34,241 nt of DNA from CSP1-4 sp036559965. GTDB taxonomy: Bacteria > Chloroflexota > Limnocylindria > Limnocylindrales > CSP1-4. This document shows, piece after piece, positions 23,371 to 31,408 of the stretch. The stretch is taken from positions 1-34,241 of the forward strand of contig DATBSD010000042.1 in the NCBI GenBank assembly GCA_036559965.1, read 5' to 3'. Under the pieces are notes generated by a model that worked only from the letters and a program-made list of their open reading frames with translations, was not told the origin of the DNA and searched no databases. Made by a program: the position numbers and the translations under genes. The first letter of the stretch is position 1. Each line of letters begins with the position of its first letter.

Positions 23371-24564
23371 CTACGCGCCCATGAGCTGGTCGATGAGGTC
23401 CTGGAAGTAGGCGTCCTTCTCGTCGTCGTAGGCCGGGTACTCGTACGTCCGGGCGACGACGTCTGCCGGCGGGAAGAGGAGCGGGTTCTCGGCCAGCGCC
23501 GGATCGATGTCCTTGATCGCCTCGGCGGCCCCGAAGACCGGCGAGATGTACTTGATGCCGGCCGACAGGCGGGCCGCGATGGCGACGTCGTACAGGAAGT
23601 CGATCATCGCCATCGCGCCGTCGGGGTTGACGGCGCCCTTGGGGATCATCAGGTTGTCGGTCGAGGCGACGAGGCCCTCGGTCGGATAGGCGAAGACGTC
23701 GTCGGCCCCGCCCGAGTTGGCGAGGTCGCCTGACCAGACGATCGAGACCCACGTGTCACCGCTGCCGAATTCCTGGATGTACTCGTTGCCCTGGAAGGCG
23801 CGGATGAACCCGTCGTCCACGAACGGCTTGAGGTAGGCGAAGATCTTGTCGCCGTCCTCGTTCGTGAACTCGGCCGGCACGTTGGAGATCTCGCCCTGGT
23901 CGCGGAGCATGAGGCCGATCTGCGAGAACGTGTCCTGGTAGGCGTTGATCATCGTGACCTTGCCCGAAAATTGGGGCAAGAACATCTCGGCGGAGGTCGT
24001 CAGATCCTGGCCGGTGCTGACCCGGTTGTAGCCGACGCCGTCGGCGAAGGTCTGATGCGGGTAGTGGTGGGCCTGCTCGGGATCCCAAGGTCGGCCCTTG
24101 TAGCTCTCGATGAGGTTGGCGACGGCGTTGGGGACCTTGGCCGGGTCGATGACCTCGATCCAGTCACGCTCGATGAGCCTGGCCGCCATGTAGTCGGTCA
24201 GCGTGATCATGTCCCAGCCCGTGTCGAGGCCAGCCTCGAGCTGCGGGTTGATCGTCGCCACGAAGTCCTCGTTGCTCTCGATCTCCTCGCTGTAGTTGAC
24301 GGCGATGCCGGTCTTCTCGGTGAACTCGGTCAGCGTCGGCGAGGTCACGCCATCGTCGAGGTAGTCGATGTAGCCCGGCCAGTTCGCCCAGTTCAGCTCT
24401 CCCGAGCCACCACTGCCACCGCTACCGGCGGGCGACTCGCCCGAGCCACCGCCGCAGGCGGCCAGGAAGGCGGCCGCACCCGCGACGGCCGTGCCCTGGA
24501 GCACGACGCGGCGGCTGACAGGGGTACCGAGCAGGGGTGCGATTCCCGTGTGGCGCTGCATCAT
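23371..24564 (-). CDS. potD: Spermidine/putrescine-binding lipoprotein PotD
   Basis: A 397-aa exported lipoprotein. The leader has a twin-arginine-like SRRVVLQG, a hydrophobic stretch and a lipobox FLAAC with Cys37 as the anchor; a Gly/Ser linker follows. The mature part starts ELNWANWPGYIDYL, the typical PotD/PotF opening, and contains FTEKTGIAVNYSEEIESNEDF, GWDMITLTDYMAARLIE, GVGYNRV, NAYQDTFSQIGLML and SGDTWVSIVWSGDLA. It captures polyamines outside the membrane and delivers them to PotBC. Two adjacent ATGs are possible; the second (24561) has the better spacing to SD GGAGG. Confidence 0.92.
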   Translation of the reverse strand: MMQRHTGIAPLLGTPVSRRVVLQGTAVAGAAAFLAACGGGSGESPAGSGGSGGSGELNWANWPGYIDYLDDGVTSPTLTEFTEKTGIAVNYSEEIESNEDFVATINPQLEAGLDTGWDMITLTDYMAARLIERDWIEVIDPAKVPNAVANLIESYKGRPWDPEQAHHYPHQTFADGVGYNRVSTGQDLTTSAEMFLPQFSGKVTMINAYQDTFSQIGLMLRDQGEISNVPAEFTNEDGDKIFAYLKPFVDDGFIRAFQGNEYIQEFGSGDTWVSIVWSGDLANSGGADDVFAYPTEGLVASTDNLMIPKGAVNPDGAMAMIDFLYDVAIAARLSAGIKYISPVFGAAEAIKDIDPALAENPLLFPPADVVARTYEYPAYDDEKDAYFQDLIDQLMGA

Positions 24565-24584
24565 GATCCTCCAATGACGGCCGC

Positions 24585-25745
24585 TCAGCCGAGCGCCGCA
24601 TCCTCCTGGGCCGGCGGTTCCCCGCCGTCGACGACGAACGTGTGATCGGGCGACCAGACGACCTGCGCCTCCTCGCCGCGATCGAAGAGCGAGTCGCGCG
24701 CCGTCCGCGCGACGTTCTGTTCGTAGACGGTGACCTTCTCGCCCGAGCGGAGGTCGACGATGTACTGCGTGCTGACACCGAGGTAGCTCGCGTCGCGCAC
24801 GACGCCCCGAGCGACGTTCATGCCCGCCGGGGCGGTCTCAGAGGTCTCCAGCAGCCGGACCTTCTCGGGCCGCACGCCGACCTGCGGCCGGCCATTGCCG
24901 TTGACGAGCGCGGCCGGCACGCGCACCGCCGTGTCATCCGCCAGGCGACAGAGGGCATAGCCGTCGGCGGTCCCGTCGGGCCGCGTCTGCAGGAGGTTGC
25001 TGACGCCCAGGAAGCCGGCCACGAAGCTCGTCTTCGGCCGCTCGTAGAGCTCCTCGGGCTGGCCGAGCTGCTCATAGCGGCCCTGGTTCATGACGGCGAT
25101 GCGGTCGGACATCGTCATCGCCTCTTCCTGGTCGTGGGTGACGTAGATGAACGTGATGCCGACGTCCTGCTGGATGCGTTTGAGCTCGACCTGCATCTGC
25201 TTGCGGAGCTTGAGGTCGAGCGCGCCGAGCGGCTCGTCGAGGAGCAGCACGGCCGGCCGATTGATGAGCGCCCGGGCGAGCGCGACGCGCTGCGCCTGGC
25301 CGCCCGAGATCTGGTTCGGCTTGCGCTTGTCGAAGCCCTGCAGCTCGACCAGGGCGAGGATCTCGGCCACGCGCGTCTTCACCTCGGCGTCCGCCACGCG
25401 CTTGCGGCGCAGGCCGAAGGCGACGTTGTCCCAGATGGACAGGTGCGGGAAGAGCGCGTAGTTCTGGAACACGGTGTTGACGTTGCGCTGGTACGGCGGC
25501 AGCCACGTCACGTCCTGGCCCTGGAGCTCGATGAGCCCGCTCGTCGGTTGCTCGAAGCCGCCGATCATGCGCAGCGTCGTCGTCTTGCCGCAGCCCGACG
25601 GTCCGAGCAGGGAGAAGAACTCGCCGTCCTCGACATCGAGGCTGATGTGGTCGACGGCGTTGAAGTCGGCGAACGACTTGGTCACGTCGACGAGGCGAAC
25701 GTCGATGGTGGACACCGGTTCCGGCCGCTCCAGCTGTCTCGGCAC
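24585..25745 (-). CDS. potA: Spermidine/putrescine ABC transporter ATP-binding protein PotA
   Basis: A 386-aa protein. ABC domain: Walker A GPSGCGKT at 48-55, Q-loop Gln94, signature ISGGQAQRVALARAL at 146-160, Walker B VLLLDEP at 166-172, THDQEEA switch His. After about 240 comes a TOBE domain (VGVRPEKVRL, DASYLGVSTQYIVDL) that often senses substrate or trans-inhibits uptake. It powers PotBC. A GTG at 25745 gives the longest form; a GTG at 25715 (VSTIDVRL) is a real alternative, with GGAG 12 nt before it. First gene of potA-potD-potB-potC-aminotransferase; promoter at 25783-25812. Confidence 0.93.
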   Translation of the reverse strand: MPRQLERPEPVSTIDVRLVDVTKSFADFNAVDHISLDVEDGEFFSLLGPSGCGKTTTLRMIGGFEQPTSGLIELQGQDVTWLPPYQRNVNTVFQNYALFPHLSIWDNVAFGLRRKRVADAEVKTRVAEILALVELQGFDKRKPNQISGGQAQRVALARALINRPAVLLLDEPLGALDLKLRKQMQVELKRIQQDVGITFIYVTHDQEEAMTMSDRIAVMNQGRYEQLGQPEELYERPKTSFVAGFLGVSNLLQTRPDGTADGYALCRLADDTAVRVPAALVNGNGRPQVGVRPEKVRLLETSETAPAGMNVARGVVRDASYLGVSTQYIVDLRSGEKVTVYEQNVARTARDSLFDRGEEAQVVWSPDHTFVVDGGEPPAQEDAALG

Positions 25746-25782
25746 GACGAGGACACCCGTCCCTCGCGGGTAGAACCGCGCG

Positions 25783-25812
25783 AGTATGCGGCGCTCGAGA
25801 CGACGATGTCAA
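25783..25812 (-). promoter_or_regulatory. Promoter (TTGACA-18-CATACT) of the polyamine transport operon
   Basis: Perfect TTGACA (25812-25807), 18-bp spacer and CATACT (25788-25783) on the minus strand. Transcription start near 25776, about 30 nt before the GTG at 25745. Confidence 0.6.
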
Positions 25813-25992
25813 TTCGTCGCTCGCTGCTCCCTGTCGTGCGAGATTCGTGCTGGCGACGTCTACCAGGCACGGGATTCGCACGCGGGTGCGCGATCATCCG
25901 TTGGTCGGGGTCGTCGGATGGCCAGATGCGCGGCGCCGGATACCATGATGCCACCGGGGTGGCTCCGGACCGACCGAGGAAGGGACTGACGC

Positions 25993-26016
25993 ATGACCAG
26001 CCAACGCCGTCCATGA
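25993..26016 (+). CDS. Seven-codon upstream ORF overlapping the mrp start
   Basis: ATG with a strong SD (GGAAGGG, eight bases upstream) encodes M-T-S-Q-R-R-P and stops in a TGA that shares bases with the mrp ATG (ATGA at 26013-26016). mrp itself has no SD, so ribosomes probably reach it by termination-reinitiation. Confidence 0.45.
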   Translation: MTSQRRP

Positions 26017-27086
26017 GCCTGCTCACCGAAGCCAGCATCAGAGACGCCCTGAGCAACGTCCAGGAGCCCGAGCTCGGCGGTGACCTGATCTCGCGGGGCA
26101 TGGTCAAGGAGGTCGGCATCGAGGACGACCGGGTGGCGCTGACCATCGAGCTGACGACGCCTGCCTGCCCGCTCAAGGACCAGATCGAGGGCGACATCCG
26201 CGGCGTCCTGGAGCCGCTCGGTGCGACCGCGGTGGCGGTCGAATGGACGTCGATGGTCCGTCGCGCGGCGCCCCAGGCTGCCCAGCAGCTCGTGCCCGGC
26301 GTCAAGAACATCATCGCCGTGGCATCGGGCAAGGGCGGCGTCGGCAAGACCACGGTGAGCGTCAACCTGGCCGCCGCGCTGGCCATGGAGGGCGCCTCGG
26401 TGGGCCTCCTCGACGCCGACATCACGGGGCCTAACGTGCCGCTCATGATGGGTGTCGAGGGCCAGCCGACGGCCAGCGCGGATAACCGCATCATGCCGCT
26501 CGAGCGGTACGGCGTGAAGGTCATCTCCATCCAGTTCTTCGTGCCCGAGGGCCAGCCCATCGTGTGGCGAGGACCGCTCGTCGGGGGCGCCATCCAGCAG
26601 TTCCTGCGCGACGTCGAATGGGGCGACCTGGACTACCTCGTCATCGATCTGCCGCCCGGCACCTCCGATGCCCAGCTGACGCTCGCCCAGGCGGTGCCCA
26701 TCAGCGGCACCGTTCTGGTCACCACGCCCCAGGAGGTCGCGCTGGCCGACGTCGAGAAGGCGCTTGCGATGTTCCGGCGGATGAGCGTCCCGGTCATGGG
26801 CATCGTCGAGAACATGAGCTCCTTCGTGTGCAGCCACTGCGGCGAGGTGACCGAGATCTTCGGCCGTGGCGGCGGTGAGCGATTCGCCCAGCGGCACGAG
26901 ATCGAGTACTTCGGCGCCATCCCCCTCGACGTCCGCGTCCGGCAGGGTGGCGATGCCGGCATCCCGGCAGTCGCCCAGCGCGAGACGGGCCCGGCGGCGG
27001 AGGTCCTGCGCGACCTGGCTCGGACGGTCGCCGCGCGGATGAGCGTCCGAGCCGCGCGTCAGGCGCCGGTCCTGTCGATCAGCTGA
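26013..27086 (+). CDS. mrp: Mrp/ApbC family Fe-S cluster carrier ATPase
   Basis: A 357-aa P-loop protein. Residues 1-85 form an MIP18/DUF59 domain (LSNVQEPELGGDLISRGMVKEVGI, TTPACPLKDQI). The NTPase part has the deviant Walker A SGKGGVGKTT at 105-114, DADITGPNVPLMMG switch I, and IDLPPGTSDAQLT switch II. The cluster-binding CxxC is at Cys273 and Cys276 (FVCSHCGE). It binds a 4Fe-4S cluster at a dimer interface and passes it to apo-enzymes in the cytoplasm. The ATG at 26013 is chosen because upstream frame sequence is antisense to potA. It overlaps the convergent CinA-like gene by eight bases. Confidence 0.93.
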   Translation: MSLLTEASIRDALSNVQEPELGGDLISRGMVKEVGIEDDRVALTIELTTPACPLKDQIEGDIRGVLEPLGATAVAVEWTSMVRRAAPQAAQQLVPGVKNIIAVASGKGGVGKTTVSVNLAAALAMEGASVGLLDADITGPNVPLMMGVEGQPTASADNRIMPLERYGVKVISIQFFVPEGQPIVWRGPLVGGAIQQFLRDVEWGDLDYLVIDLPPGTSDAQLTLAQAVPISGTVLVTTPQEVALADVEKALAMFRRMSVPVMGIVENMSSFVCSHCGEVTEIFGRGGGERFAQRHEIEYFGAIPLDVRVRQGGDAGIPAVAQRETGPAAEVLRDLARTVAARMSVRAARQAPVLSIS

Positions 27087-28272
27087 CCTCCGGCCGGTCG
27101 ACCGACCCGAGGCGCATCCAGAGCTCCGCTGCTGCCGTGATGGCCGCCCGACGGCGGCCCACGTCGCCGGCCAGGAAGGCGGTCCGGGTGACGCGGTGGA
27201 CTCGTCCCTCGATGTCGGTCGCCACGGTGACCGCCATGTCGCCGCCGCGCTCACGGGCGCGCACGGCCAGGCCACAGGCGACGCCGGCGACGTCGCGCGC
27301 CCGCGTCGCCGATGCGGCCAGATCCGCATGGGTGGACGCGATCGGGGTATCGGGGGCGACCAGCTCACCGACGGCGAACCACCGTGCGGCGCCGAGCAGG
27401 GTGCCGACCTGGCCGCCGGTGCCGACTTCGACGACGGCCAGCGACCGGCCGGCGAGGCGGGCGCCGATGGCATCGATCCAGGTCTCCTCACCGCGGGCGA
27501 AGGCGTATGGCGCGAGCGCTGGCGCGAGCGCGGCCTCGGCAGCCGCGAGCACCTCGCCCGCGGTCCGATCGCCTTCGGCGAGTGCCGTGATGCGCACGTC
27601 GACGGCGTCCGACCGGGCGTAGGTCGCGACCGTCGGATTCGCCGCCCGGAGGCGGTCCTCGCCGATGACCACCACGAGTGCCGACTCGCCGATGCCGGTC
27701 AGCCGCCAGGTGCTGACGGCCTGGTCGCGTCCCAGGCCGCGCGCCCGGAGGCGCGGCAGGACGAGCTCCCGCCACATCGGCAGCATCTCCCTGGGCGGCC
27801 CGGGCAGCGCCACGACGACGCCGCCGTCGGAGCGATCGACCCACCAACCGGGCGCTGTCCCGAAGGGGTTCGGAAGGGCCGTGGCGCTCGGGATGAGCCA
27901 CGCCTGCTTGAGGTTGGCGTCGGGCATCGGCAGTGCCCGCCGCTCGAACATCGCTCGCAGCTCGGCCGCCAGCCGGGGATCGACGACCGGGACTTCTGCG
28001 AGCGCGGCGGCCACGGCCTCCCGCGTGAGGTCGTCCGGCGTCGGCCCCAGGCCGCCGGTCACCATGACCAGGTCGCTCGACGCGACGGCGTCGGCGATTG
28101 CCGCCCGGACACGCTCGAGGTCATCGGGCAGCGCCTGGAGACTTCGCACCGCGACACCCAGGCCGGCCAGCGCGTGCGCCAGGTCGCCGCTGTTCGTGTC
28201 GCGCGTGGCGCCCGTGGTGAGCTCGCTGCCGATCGCCAGCAGGGTCGCGTTCGTGAGCGGTCTCGGGTCCAC
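27079..28272 (-). CDS. cinA: CinA-family protein with degenerate C-terminal amidase domain
   Basis: A 397-aa protein. The N-terminal half is the MoCF/CinA pyrophosphatase domain: LLAIGSELTTGATRDTNSGDL, VMVTGGLGPTPDDLTREAVA, NPFGTAPGWWVDR and VVALPGPPREMLPMW. The C-terminal half aligns in outline with PncC nicotinamide-nucleotide deamidase but the AESCTGG active-site motif reads VEVGTGG (281-287), so the Ser nucleophile and Cys are lost, and the GxxGPGGG motif is absent (VACGLAVRARERGG). The pyrophosphatase may work while the deamidase should not. GTG 28272 has a TACCGT box six bases upstream; an ATG at 28299 would add nine basic residues. Confidence 0.85.
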   Translation of the reverse strand: MDPRPLTNATLLAIGSELTTGATRDTNSGDLAHALAGLGVAVRSLQALPDDLERVRAAIADAVASSDLVMVTGGLGPTPDDLTREAVAAALAEVPVVDPRLAAELRAMFERRALPMPDANLKQAWLIPSATALPNPFGTAPGWWVDRSDGGVVVALPGPPREMLPMWRELVLPRLRARGLGRDQAVSTWRLTGIGESALVVVIGEDRLRAANPTVATYARSDAVDVRITALAEGDRTAGEVLAAAEAALAPALAPYAFARGEETWIDAIGARLAGRSLAVVEVGTGGQVGTLLGAARWFAVGELVAPDTPIASTHADLAASATRARDVAGVACGLAVRARERGGDMAVTVATDIEGRVHRVTRTAFLAGDVGRRRAAITAAAELWMRLGSVDRPEVS

Positions 28273-28331
28273 GCGAGGACGGTAGCGCAGGCGGACCATC
28301 GGGGGATGGTGTCGGGGCTCCACGACGAGGC

Positions 28332-28337
28332 TATGCT
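28332..28337 (+). promoter_or_regulatory. -10 box (TATGCT) of the gene at 28344
   Basis: TATGCT, then six bases, then ATG. No SD; leaderless-type spacing. Confidence 0.45.
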
Positions 28338-28343
28338 GCCGCC

Positions 28344-29006
28344 ATGCCAACGGACGACGCTCCGATGGGATCGAACGGCTACGAGCCGACCGGCTTCGCG
28401 GCCTTCGATCGGCTGGCCGACCTCTTCCGGGCGACCCGGGCGTTGCTCGACGCGGCCTTCCGCGACCCATCGCTGCCGGACGGCGGCGCCGCGCTCATCG
28501 CCGACGCCGTGCTGCCCCACGTCGAGCTCGTGGCGGTCGGCTTCAGGGCTACGCTACGCGCCGGCGACGGCGAGCTGGCGGAGCTGCGCGCCCTCGTCCA
28601 GGCCGTCGGGCTTGCCGCTCCGCCGGCCACCTCGCGGGCCGAGATCCGGGCCGCCCTGGTCGAGGCGCTCCAGACCCGCTCCGGGACGGGCGGCCAACGA
28701 CCCCTGCTGACCGAGTCGGCCGAGCCGCTGACTGCCGTCGGCCACGCTCGAGTCGTCTGGGCGCTCCTGCCGCAGACGCCGCCCGATGCCGTCCACTTCC
28801 CGCTCGGTCCGCGGACGTACGGCGACATCCCCGTGCCGCGCTCACCGGGCGAGATGGCGGCCCGCATCGAGGAGCTCGAACGGGAGCTCTGGTCGGTCGC
28901 CACGGGGCACGGCCCACGCGACCGGACAGGGGCCTACCGGCGGACGTACGGCTTCTTCGACGCCGCGGTGCGGCTCTCGGACGGCGGACTCCGACTCGCC
29001 AGCTGA
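28344..29006 (+). CDS. Uncharacterised 220-aa protein
   Basis: The start is supported by the TATGCT box six bases upstream. Residues 15-75 are helical (FAAFDRLADLFRATRALLDAAFRD, ALIADAVLPHVELVAVGFRATLRAG), 75-115 are Ala/Leu-rich helices (ELAELRALVQAVGLAAPPA), and the C-terminal third has a HFPLGPRTYGDIPVPRSPGEMAARIEELERELWSV segment with a coiled-coil-like end, then TYGFFDAAVRLSDGGLRL. No signal peptide, no membrane span, no known motif. It is divergent from the CinA-like gene and ahead of the holin-like gene. Confidence 0.75.
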   Translation: MPTDDAPMGSNGYEPTGFAAFDRLADLFRATRALLDAAFRDPSLPDGGAALIADAVLPHVELVAVGFRATLRAGDGELAELRALVQAVGLAAPPATSRAEIRAALVEALQTRSGTGGQRPLLTESAEPLTAVGHARVVWALLPQTPPDAVHFPLGPRTYGDIPVPRSPGEMAARIEELERELWSVATGHGPRDRTGAYRRTYGFFDAAVRLSDGGLRLAS

Positions 29007-29028
29007 GGGCCGCTCGGCAGGCCGCTGC

Positions 29029-29034
29029 TATCCT
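29029..29034 (+). promoter_or_regulatory. Candidate -10 box (TATCCT) for holin-like membrane protein gene
   Basis: TATCCT between the two genes; transcription would start near 29041, about 50 nt before ATG 29092. No -35 match. Confidence 0.35.
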
Positions 29035-29091
29035 GCACCGAACGCGCCCCGCTCATCGTGAGGTTCCGCCCTGACCGACGATCGCGATCCG

Positions 29092-30159
29092 ATGCCGCTC
29101 GAGCCGCCGGCCGACGAGCCCGCGCCGCCGGCTGACGACGCCACGGCCGCAGCCGCGATGCCCGACGAACCGACGCCGGCCGCGAACGAGCCAGCGGCGC
29201 TACCGCCGCCGGATGCAGCGGATGGCGGCGCCGGAGGCTCCGGCCCCGGCGGGACCGGGCCGGGTGGTCCGACTGGGCCTGGCGGTGGCTCGGGGCCGAC
29301 CGGCGGACGCCGCGGCTCGCGGCCGCCGCGCCCTCGCACGCCGGGCGTGCGCGAACAGCTGGGACGGGTACGTGCCGCGGCGCAGGCGCTCATCCAGGCT
29401 CACGTCGACCTGCTGCGTGCCGAGCTGGCCGTCATCGGCGAGCAGATCCAGCAGATCGCGGCGATGGTCGGAGGGATCGTCGCCCTCGCCATCTACGCCG
29501 TCCTGCTGCTGGCCATCGGCGGCACCCTCTTCATGGGTGAGTGGCTCTTCGGTTCCATCGGCTGGGGCGTCCTGCACGGCATGCTGCTGGCCATCGGCAT
29601 CATCATCTCGCTCGCCCTGTTGGTCATCGAGGCGCCGCGCACGCTCATCACGCGACCACTCCTGTGGGGCGTCGTCGCCGGGGTCGCGTTGACCCTCGTG
29701 CTGGGCCTCAACGTGCCGCACAACCTGTCGGTCGTCGTCGGCGAGTGGGTGACGGCGAACGTCGCGCCGACGCTCGACCCGGCCTGGGCGCCGGCGGTCG
29801 TGGCCGGCGTCATCTTCGCCGTCATCTTCGCCATCGCCGGCCTCGTCATCGGTGCCCGTGGTCAGGGCGTCCTGGGCGCTGTCTCGGGGCTCGTCGTGGG
29901 CGCTCTCGGCGGCTTCCTCGTCGGGCTGGTCTTCGGCGGCCTCGTCTTCGGTTGGCAGCCGGCCGCGGCGGCCGGTGTGACCGCCGGCCTGAGCGTCTGG
30001 ATCGCGCTCATGGCCAGGGCTGCCTCGCAAGCGAACCTCGATCCCCAGGCGCGCTTCGAGAAGCTGTGGCCGCGCCAGAGCTATGAATCGGCACTCGAGA
30101 CGAAGGAGTGGGTGGAGCAGGAATGGACGACCCGACTGCGGCGGCCCGGCAGCGAGTGA
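29092..30159 (+). CDS. Phage-holin-family (YqjE/holin-X-like) membrane protein with Pro/Gly-rich N-terminus
   Basis: A 355-aa protein. The first 85 residues are a Pro/Ala/Gly-rich disordered region with a GPGGTGPGG-type repeat. Residues 86-125 form a charged helix (REQLGRVRAAAQALIQAHVD, LLRAELAVIGEQIQQI), the usual lead into a holin-X/YqjE hairpin: AAMVGGIVALAIYAVLLLAIGG and VLHGMLLAIGIIISLALLVI. Four or so more Gly-rich helices follow (VVAGVALTLVLGL, VVAGVIFAVIFAIAGLVIGA, LGAVSGLVVGALGGFLVGLVFGG and a last one). Not part of a phage here; such proteins occur in chromosomes of actinobacteria and Chloroflexota. A CTG at 29071 may be an alternative start. Overlaps the next gene by 37 nt. Confidence 0.75.
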   Translation: MPLEPPADEPAPPADDATAAAAMPDEPTPAANEPAALPPPDAADGGAGGSGPGGTGPGGPTGPGGGSGPTGGRRGSRPPRPRTPGVREQLGRVRAAAQALIQAHVDLLRAELAVIGEQIQQIAAMVGGIVALAIYAVLLLAIGGTLFMGEWLFGSIGWGVLHGMLLAIGIIISLALLVIEAPRTLITRPLLWGVVAGVALTLVLGLNVPHNLSVVVGEWVTANVAPTLDPAWAPAVVAGVIFAVIFAIAGLVIGARGQGVLGAVSGLVVGALGGFLVGLVFGGLVFGWQPAAAAGVTAGLSVWIALMARAASQANLDPQARFEKLWPRQSYESALETKEWVEQEWTTRLRRPGSE

Positions 30160-30656
30160 TCGAGGCCAGGACGGCGCTCCTGGCCGAGGTCGACGGGCTG
30201 GGTGGTTCGACGCGCGCCGCGCTCGACATCCCGGCCAAGGTGCGCCGCAATCCGACGAAGATCGCTGCCGGCGTCGGCGGGCTCGCCTTCCTCCTGGTCG
30301 GCGGGCCGCAGCGCTCGGCGCGCCGCGTGACCCGCATCCTGCGGGGCGGCCGGCCGCCGACGCCCAAGGCGGTCCTGCCCGACGAGATCGACCGCCTGGT
30401 GCGGGACCTGGGCGGTGACACCGACCTCATCCGGGCGCGCCTGGACCGCGAGTTCGCGAACTACCTGGCCGGGCAGAAGCGCGGCGGGCGCCTTCGGAGC
30501 GGCGCCTCGAACACGTTCTGGCGGGGCGCCAACGTGTTCACGACCGTGATCGCAGCCCGGTCGGCGGGCGAGCTCGCACGGCGACTCTTCGCGGTCGATG
30601 ACGACAAGGTGCCCGAAGACGACATCCCGTCCGACGAGGACCTCGACGGCGTCTGA
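30123..30656 (+). CDS. Uncharacterised small protein (DUF3618-like N-terminus)
   Basis: A 177-aa protein that begins inside the end of the holin-like gene (37-nt overlap); SD GGAG is five bases before the ATG. Residues 8-35 (ARQRVIEARTALLAEVDGLGGSTRAALDI) resemble the helix of DUF3618 proteins, followed by a short hydrophobic segment KIAAGVGGLAFLLVGGP and an Arg-rich patch. The second half includes LPDEIDRLVRDLGGDTDLIRARLDREFANYL and an acidic tail (DDDKVPEDDIPSDEDLDGV). DUF3618 and holin-X proteins are often neighbours, which fits. Likely membrane-associated envelope protein; exact job unknown. Confidence 0.75.
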   Translation: MDDPTAAARQRVIEARTALLAEVDGLGGSTRAALDIPAKVRRNPTKIAAGVGGLAFLLVGGPQRSARRVTRILRGGRPPTPKAVLPDEIDRLVRDLGGDTDLIRARLDREFANYLAGQKRGGRLRSGASNTFWRGANVFTTVIAARSAGELARRLFAVDDDKVPEDDIPSDEDLDGV

Positions 30657-30680
30657 TCAGGCGGGCTGGGGGCGAAGCAC

Positions 30681-30686
30681 TAGACT
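30681..30686 (+). promoter_or_regulatory. -10 box (TAGACT) of tRNA-Leu
   Basis: TAGACT ends 7 nt before the first base of the tRNA. Since tRNA transcripts start at or just before the mature 5' end, this fixes the box-to-start distance for the window. Confidence 0.5.
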
Positions 30687-30693
30687 CCGCCAC

Positions 30694-30781
30694 GGGCGAG
30701 TGGCGGAATGGCAGACGCGCCGGCCTTAGGAGCCGGTGCCGCGCGAGCGGCGTGTCGGTTCGACCCCGACCTCGCCCACCA
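30694..30781 (+). tRNA. tRNA-Leu (anticodon UAG)
   Basis: 88 nt including encoded CCA (30779-30781). The acceptor stem pairs GGGCGAG (30694-30700) with CTCGCCC (30771-30777). The anticodon stem CCGGC/GCCGG closes the loop CTTAGGA with anticodon TAG at 30727-30729. A long variable arm (GCCGCGCGAGCGGC) marks it as class II, and the T arm is GTCGG-TTCGACC-CCGAC. Confidence 0.97.
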
Positions 30782-30818
30782 GAGTCTGGCTGAGTCGGTG
30801 CACCTCTGATCTGGGCGG

Positions 30819-30847
30819 TTGTCCCGACGCTGGGCGAGGCGTAGGCT
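30819..30847 (+). promoter_or_regulatory. Promoter (TTGTCC-17-TAGGCT) of the membrane protein gene at 30854
   Basis: TTGTCC at 30819-30824, 17-bp spacer, TAGGCT at 30842-30847, then six bases to ATG. Leaderless-type; no SD. Confidence 0.5.
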
Positions 30848-30853
30848 GCGGGC

Positions 30854-31360
30854 ATGTGGTTCGAACCGATGTTCCTCCACGAGCCGAGCATCCTCGGTGT
30901 GCCGCTTCCCTTTGTCATCCTCGCCGTCGGTGGTGTCGGTGCACTCATCGGCCTGCTCTGGATCCACAGGATCACCGGGCCTGACGAGGATCCCGGTCGG
31001 TCGATCTTCCGTGATCGCGAGCCTGGCGTCGGGTGGCATCTGACGGAGCTGCTCGACCTCGTTCCTGGCTTGTTGGCCGTGGGCATCGCGCTCCCGATGC
31101 CGATCCGACGGCGGCTGACCGTGCGCTGGCTCGTGACCCGCCTGGAGCTGGGCGCGGCGATCGCTGGCGTAGCTGTGGCGTCCCTCGGACTGTCGAGCAT
31201 GATCGGCCTCGACCGGCCGACTATCCCGGGACCGGACTGGGTCCTGGTCTTGGCGATGGCGGGCACCGCGGGTGCAATCGCCGGCACCATCTGGATGTTC
31301 CGGATCGCCTACTCGGAGCCGGCCTCGAACCTGTCGATCTGGCGCACCCGCGACGACTGA
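30854..31360 (+). CDS. Uncharacterised 168-aa membrane protein
   Basis: Four hydrophobic segments: VPLPFVILAVGGVGALIGLLWI (about 16-37), LLDLVPGLLAVGIALPM (65-82), LELGAAIAGVAVASLGLSSMIGL (97-118) and WVLVLAMAGTAGAIAGTIWMF (128-148). Between the first two lies a charged loop (HRITGPDEDPGRSIFRDREP). The start is set by the TAGGCT box six bases upstream. No family recognised. It lies between tRNA-Leu and trigger factor and is probably transcribed on its own. Confidence 0.75.
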   Translation: MWFEPMFLHEPSILGVPLPFVILAVGGVGALIGLLWIHRITGPDEDPGRSIFRDREPGVGWHLTELLDLVPGLLAVGIALPMPIRRRLTVRWLVTRLELGAAIAGVAVASLGLSSMIGLDRPTIPGPDWVLVLAMAGTAGAIAGTIWMFRIAYSEPASNLSIWRTRDD

Positions 31361-31394
31361 CGAGCCGCGCCCGGTCCATCGAGGGTGCCCGGCC

Positions 31395-31400
31395 TATACT
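31395..31400 (+). promoter_or_regulatory. -10 box (TATACT) of tig-clpP-clpX
   Basis: Near-consensus TATACT, 8 nt before ATG 31409, no SD. No clear -35. Confidence 0.5.
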
Positions 31401-31408
31401 CCCGGGCG

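Noticed and set aside
24642..26012. N-terminal extension of mrp by about 457 codons
   Set aside because: The upstream part is antisense to potA and lacks protein-like sequence; the MIP18 domain begins at 26013.
29092..30159. Prophage lysis gene
   Set aside because: The holin-like protein is alone, with no endolysin, capsid or integrase genes; such proteins occur in non-phage contexts.
30694..30781. tRNA as an integration (att) site
   Set aside because: No repeated tRNA 3' segment or integrase found in the window.
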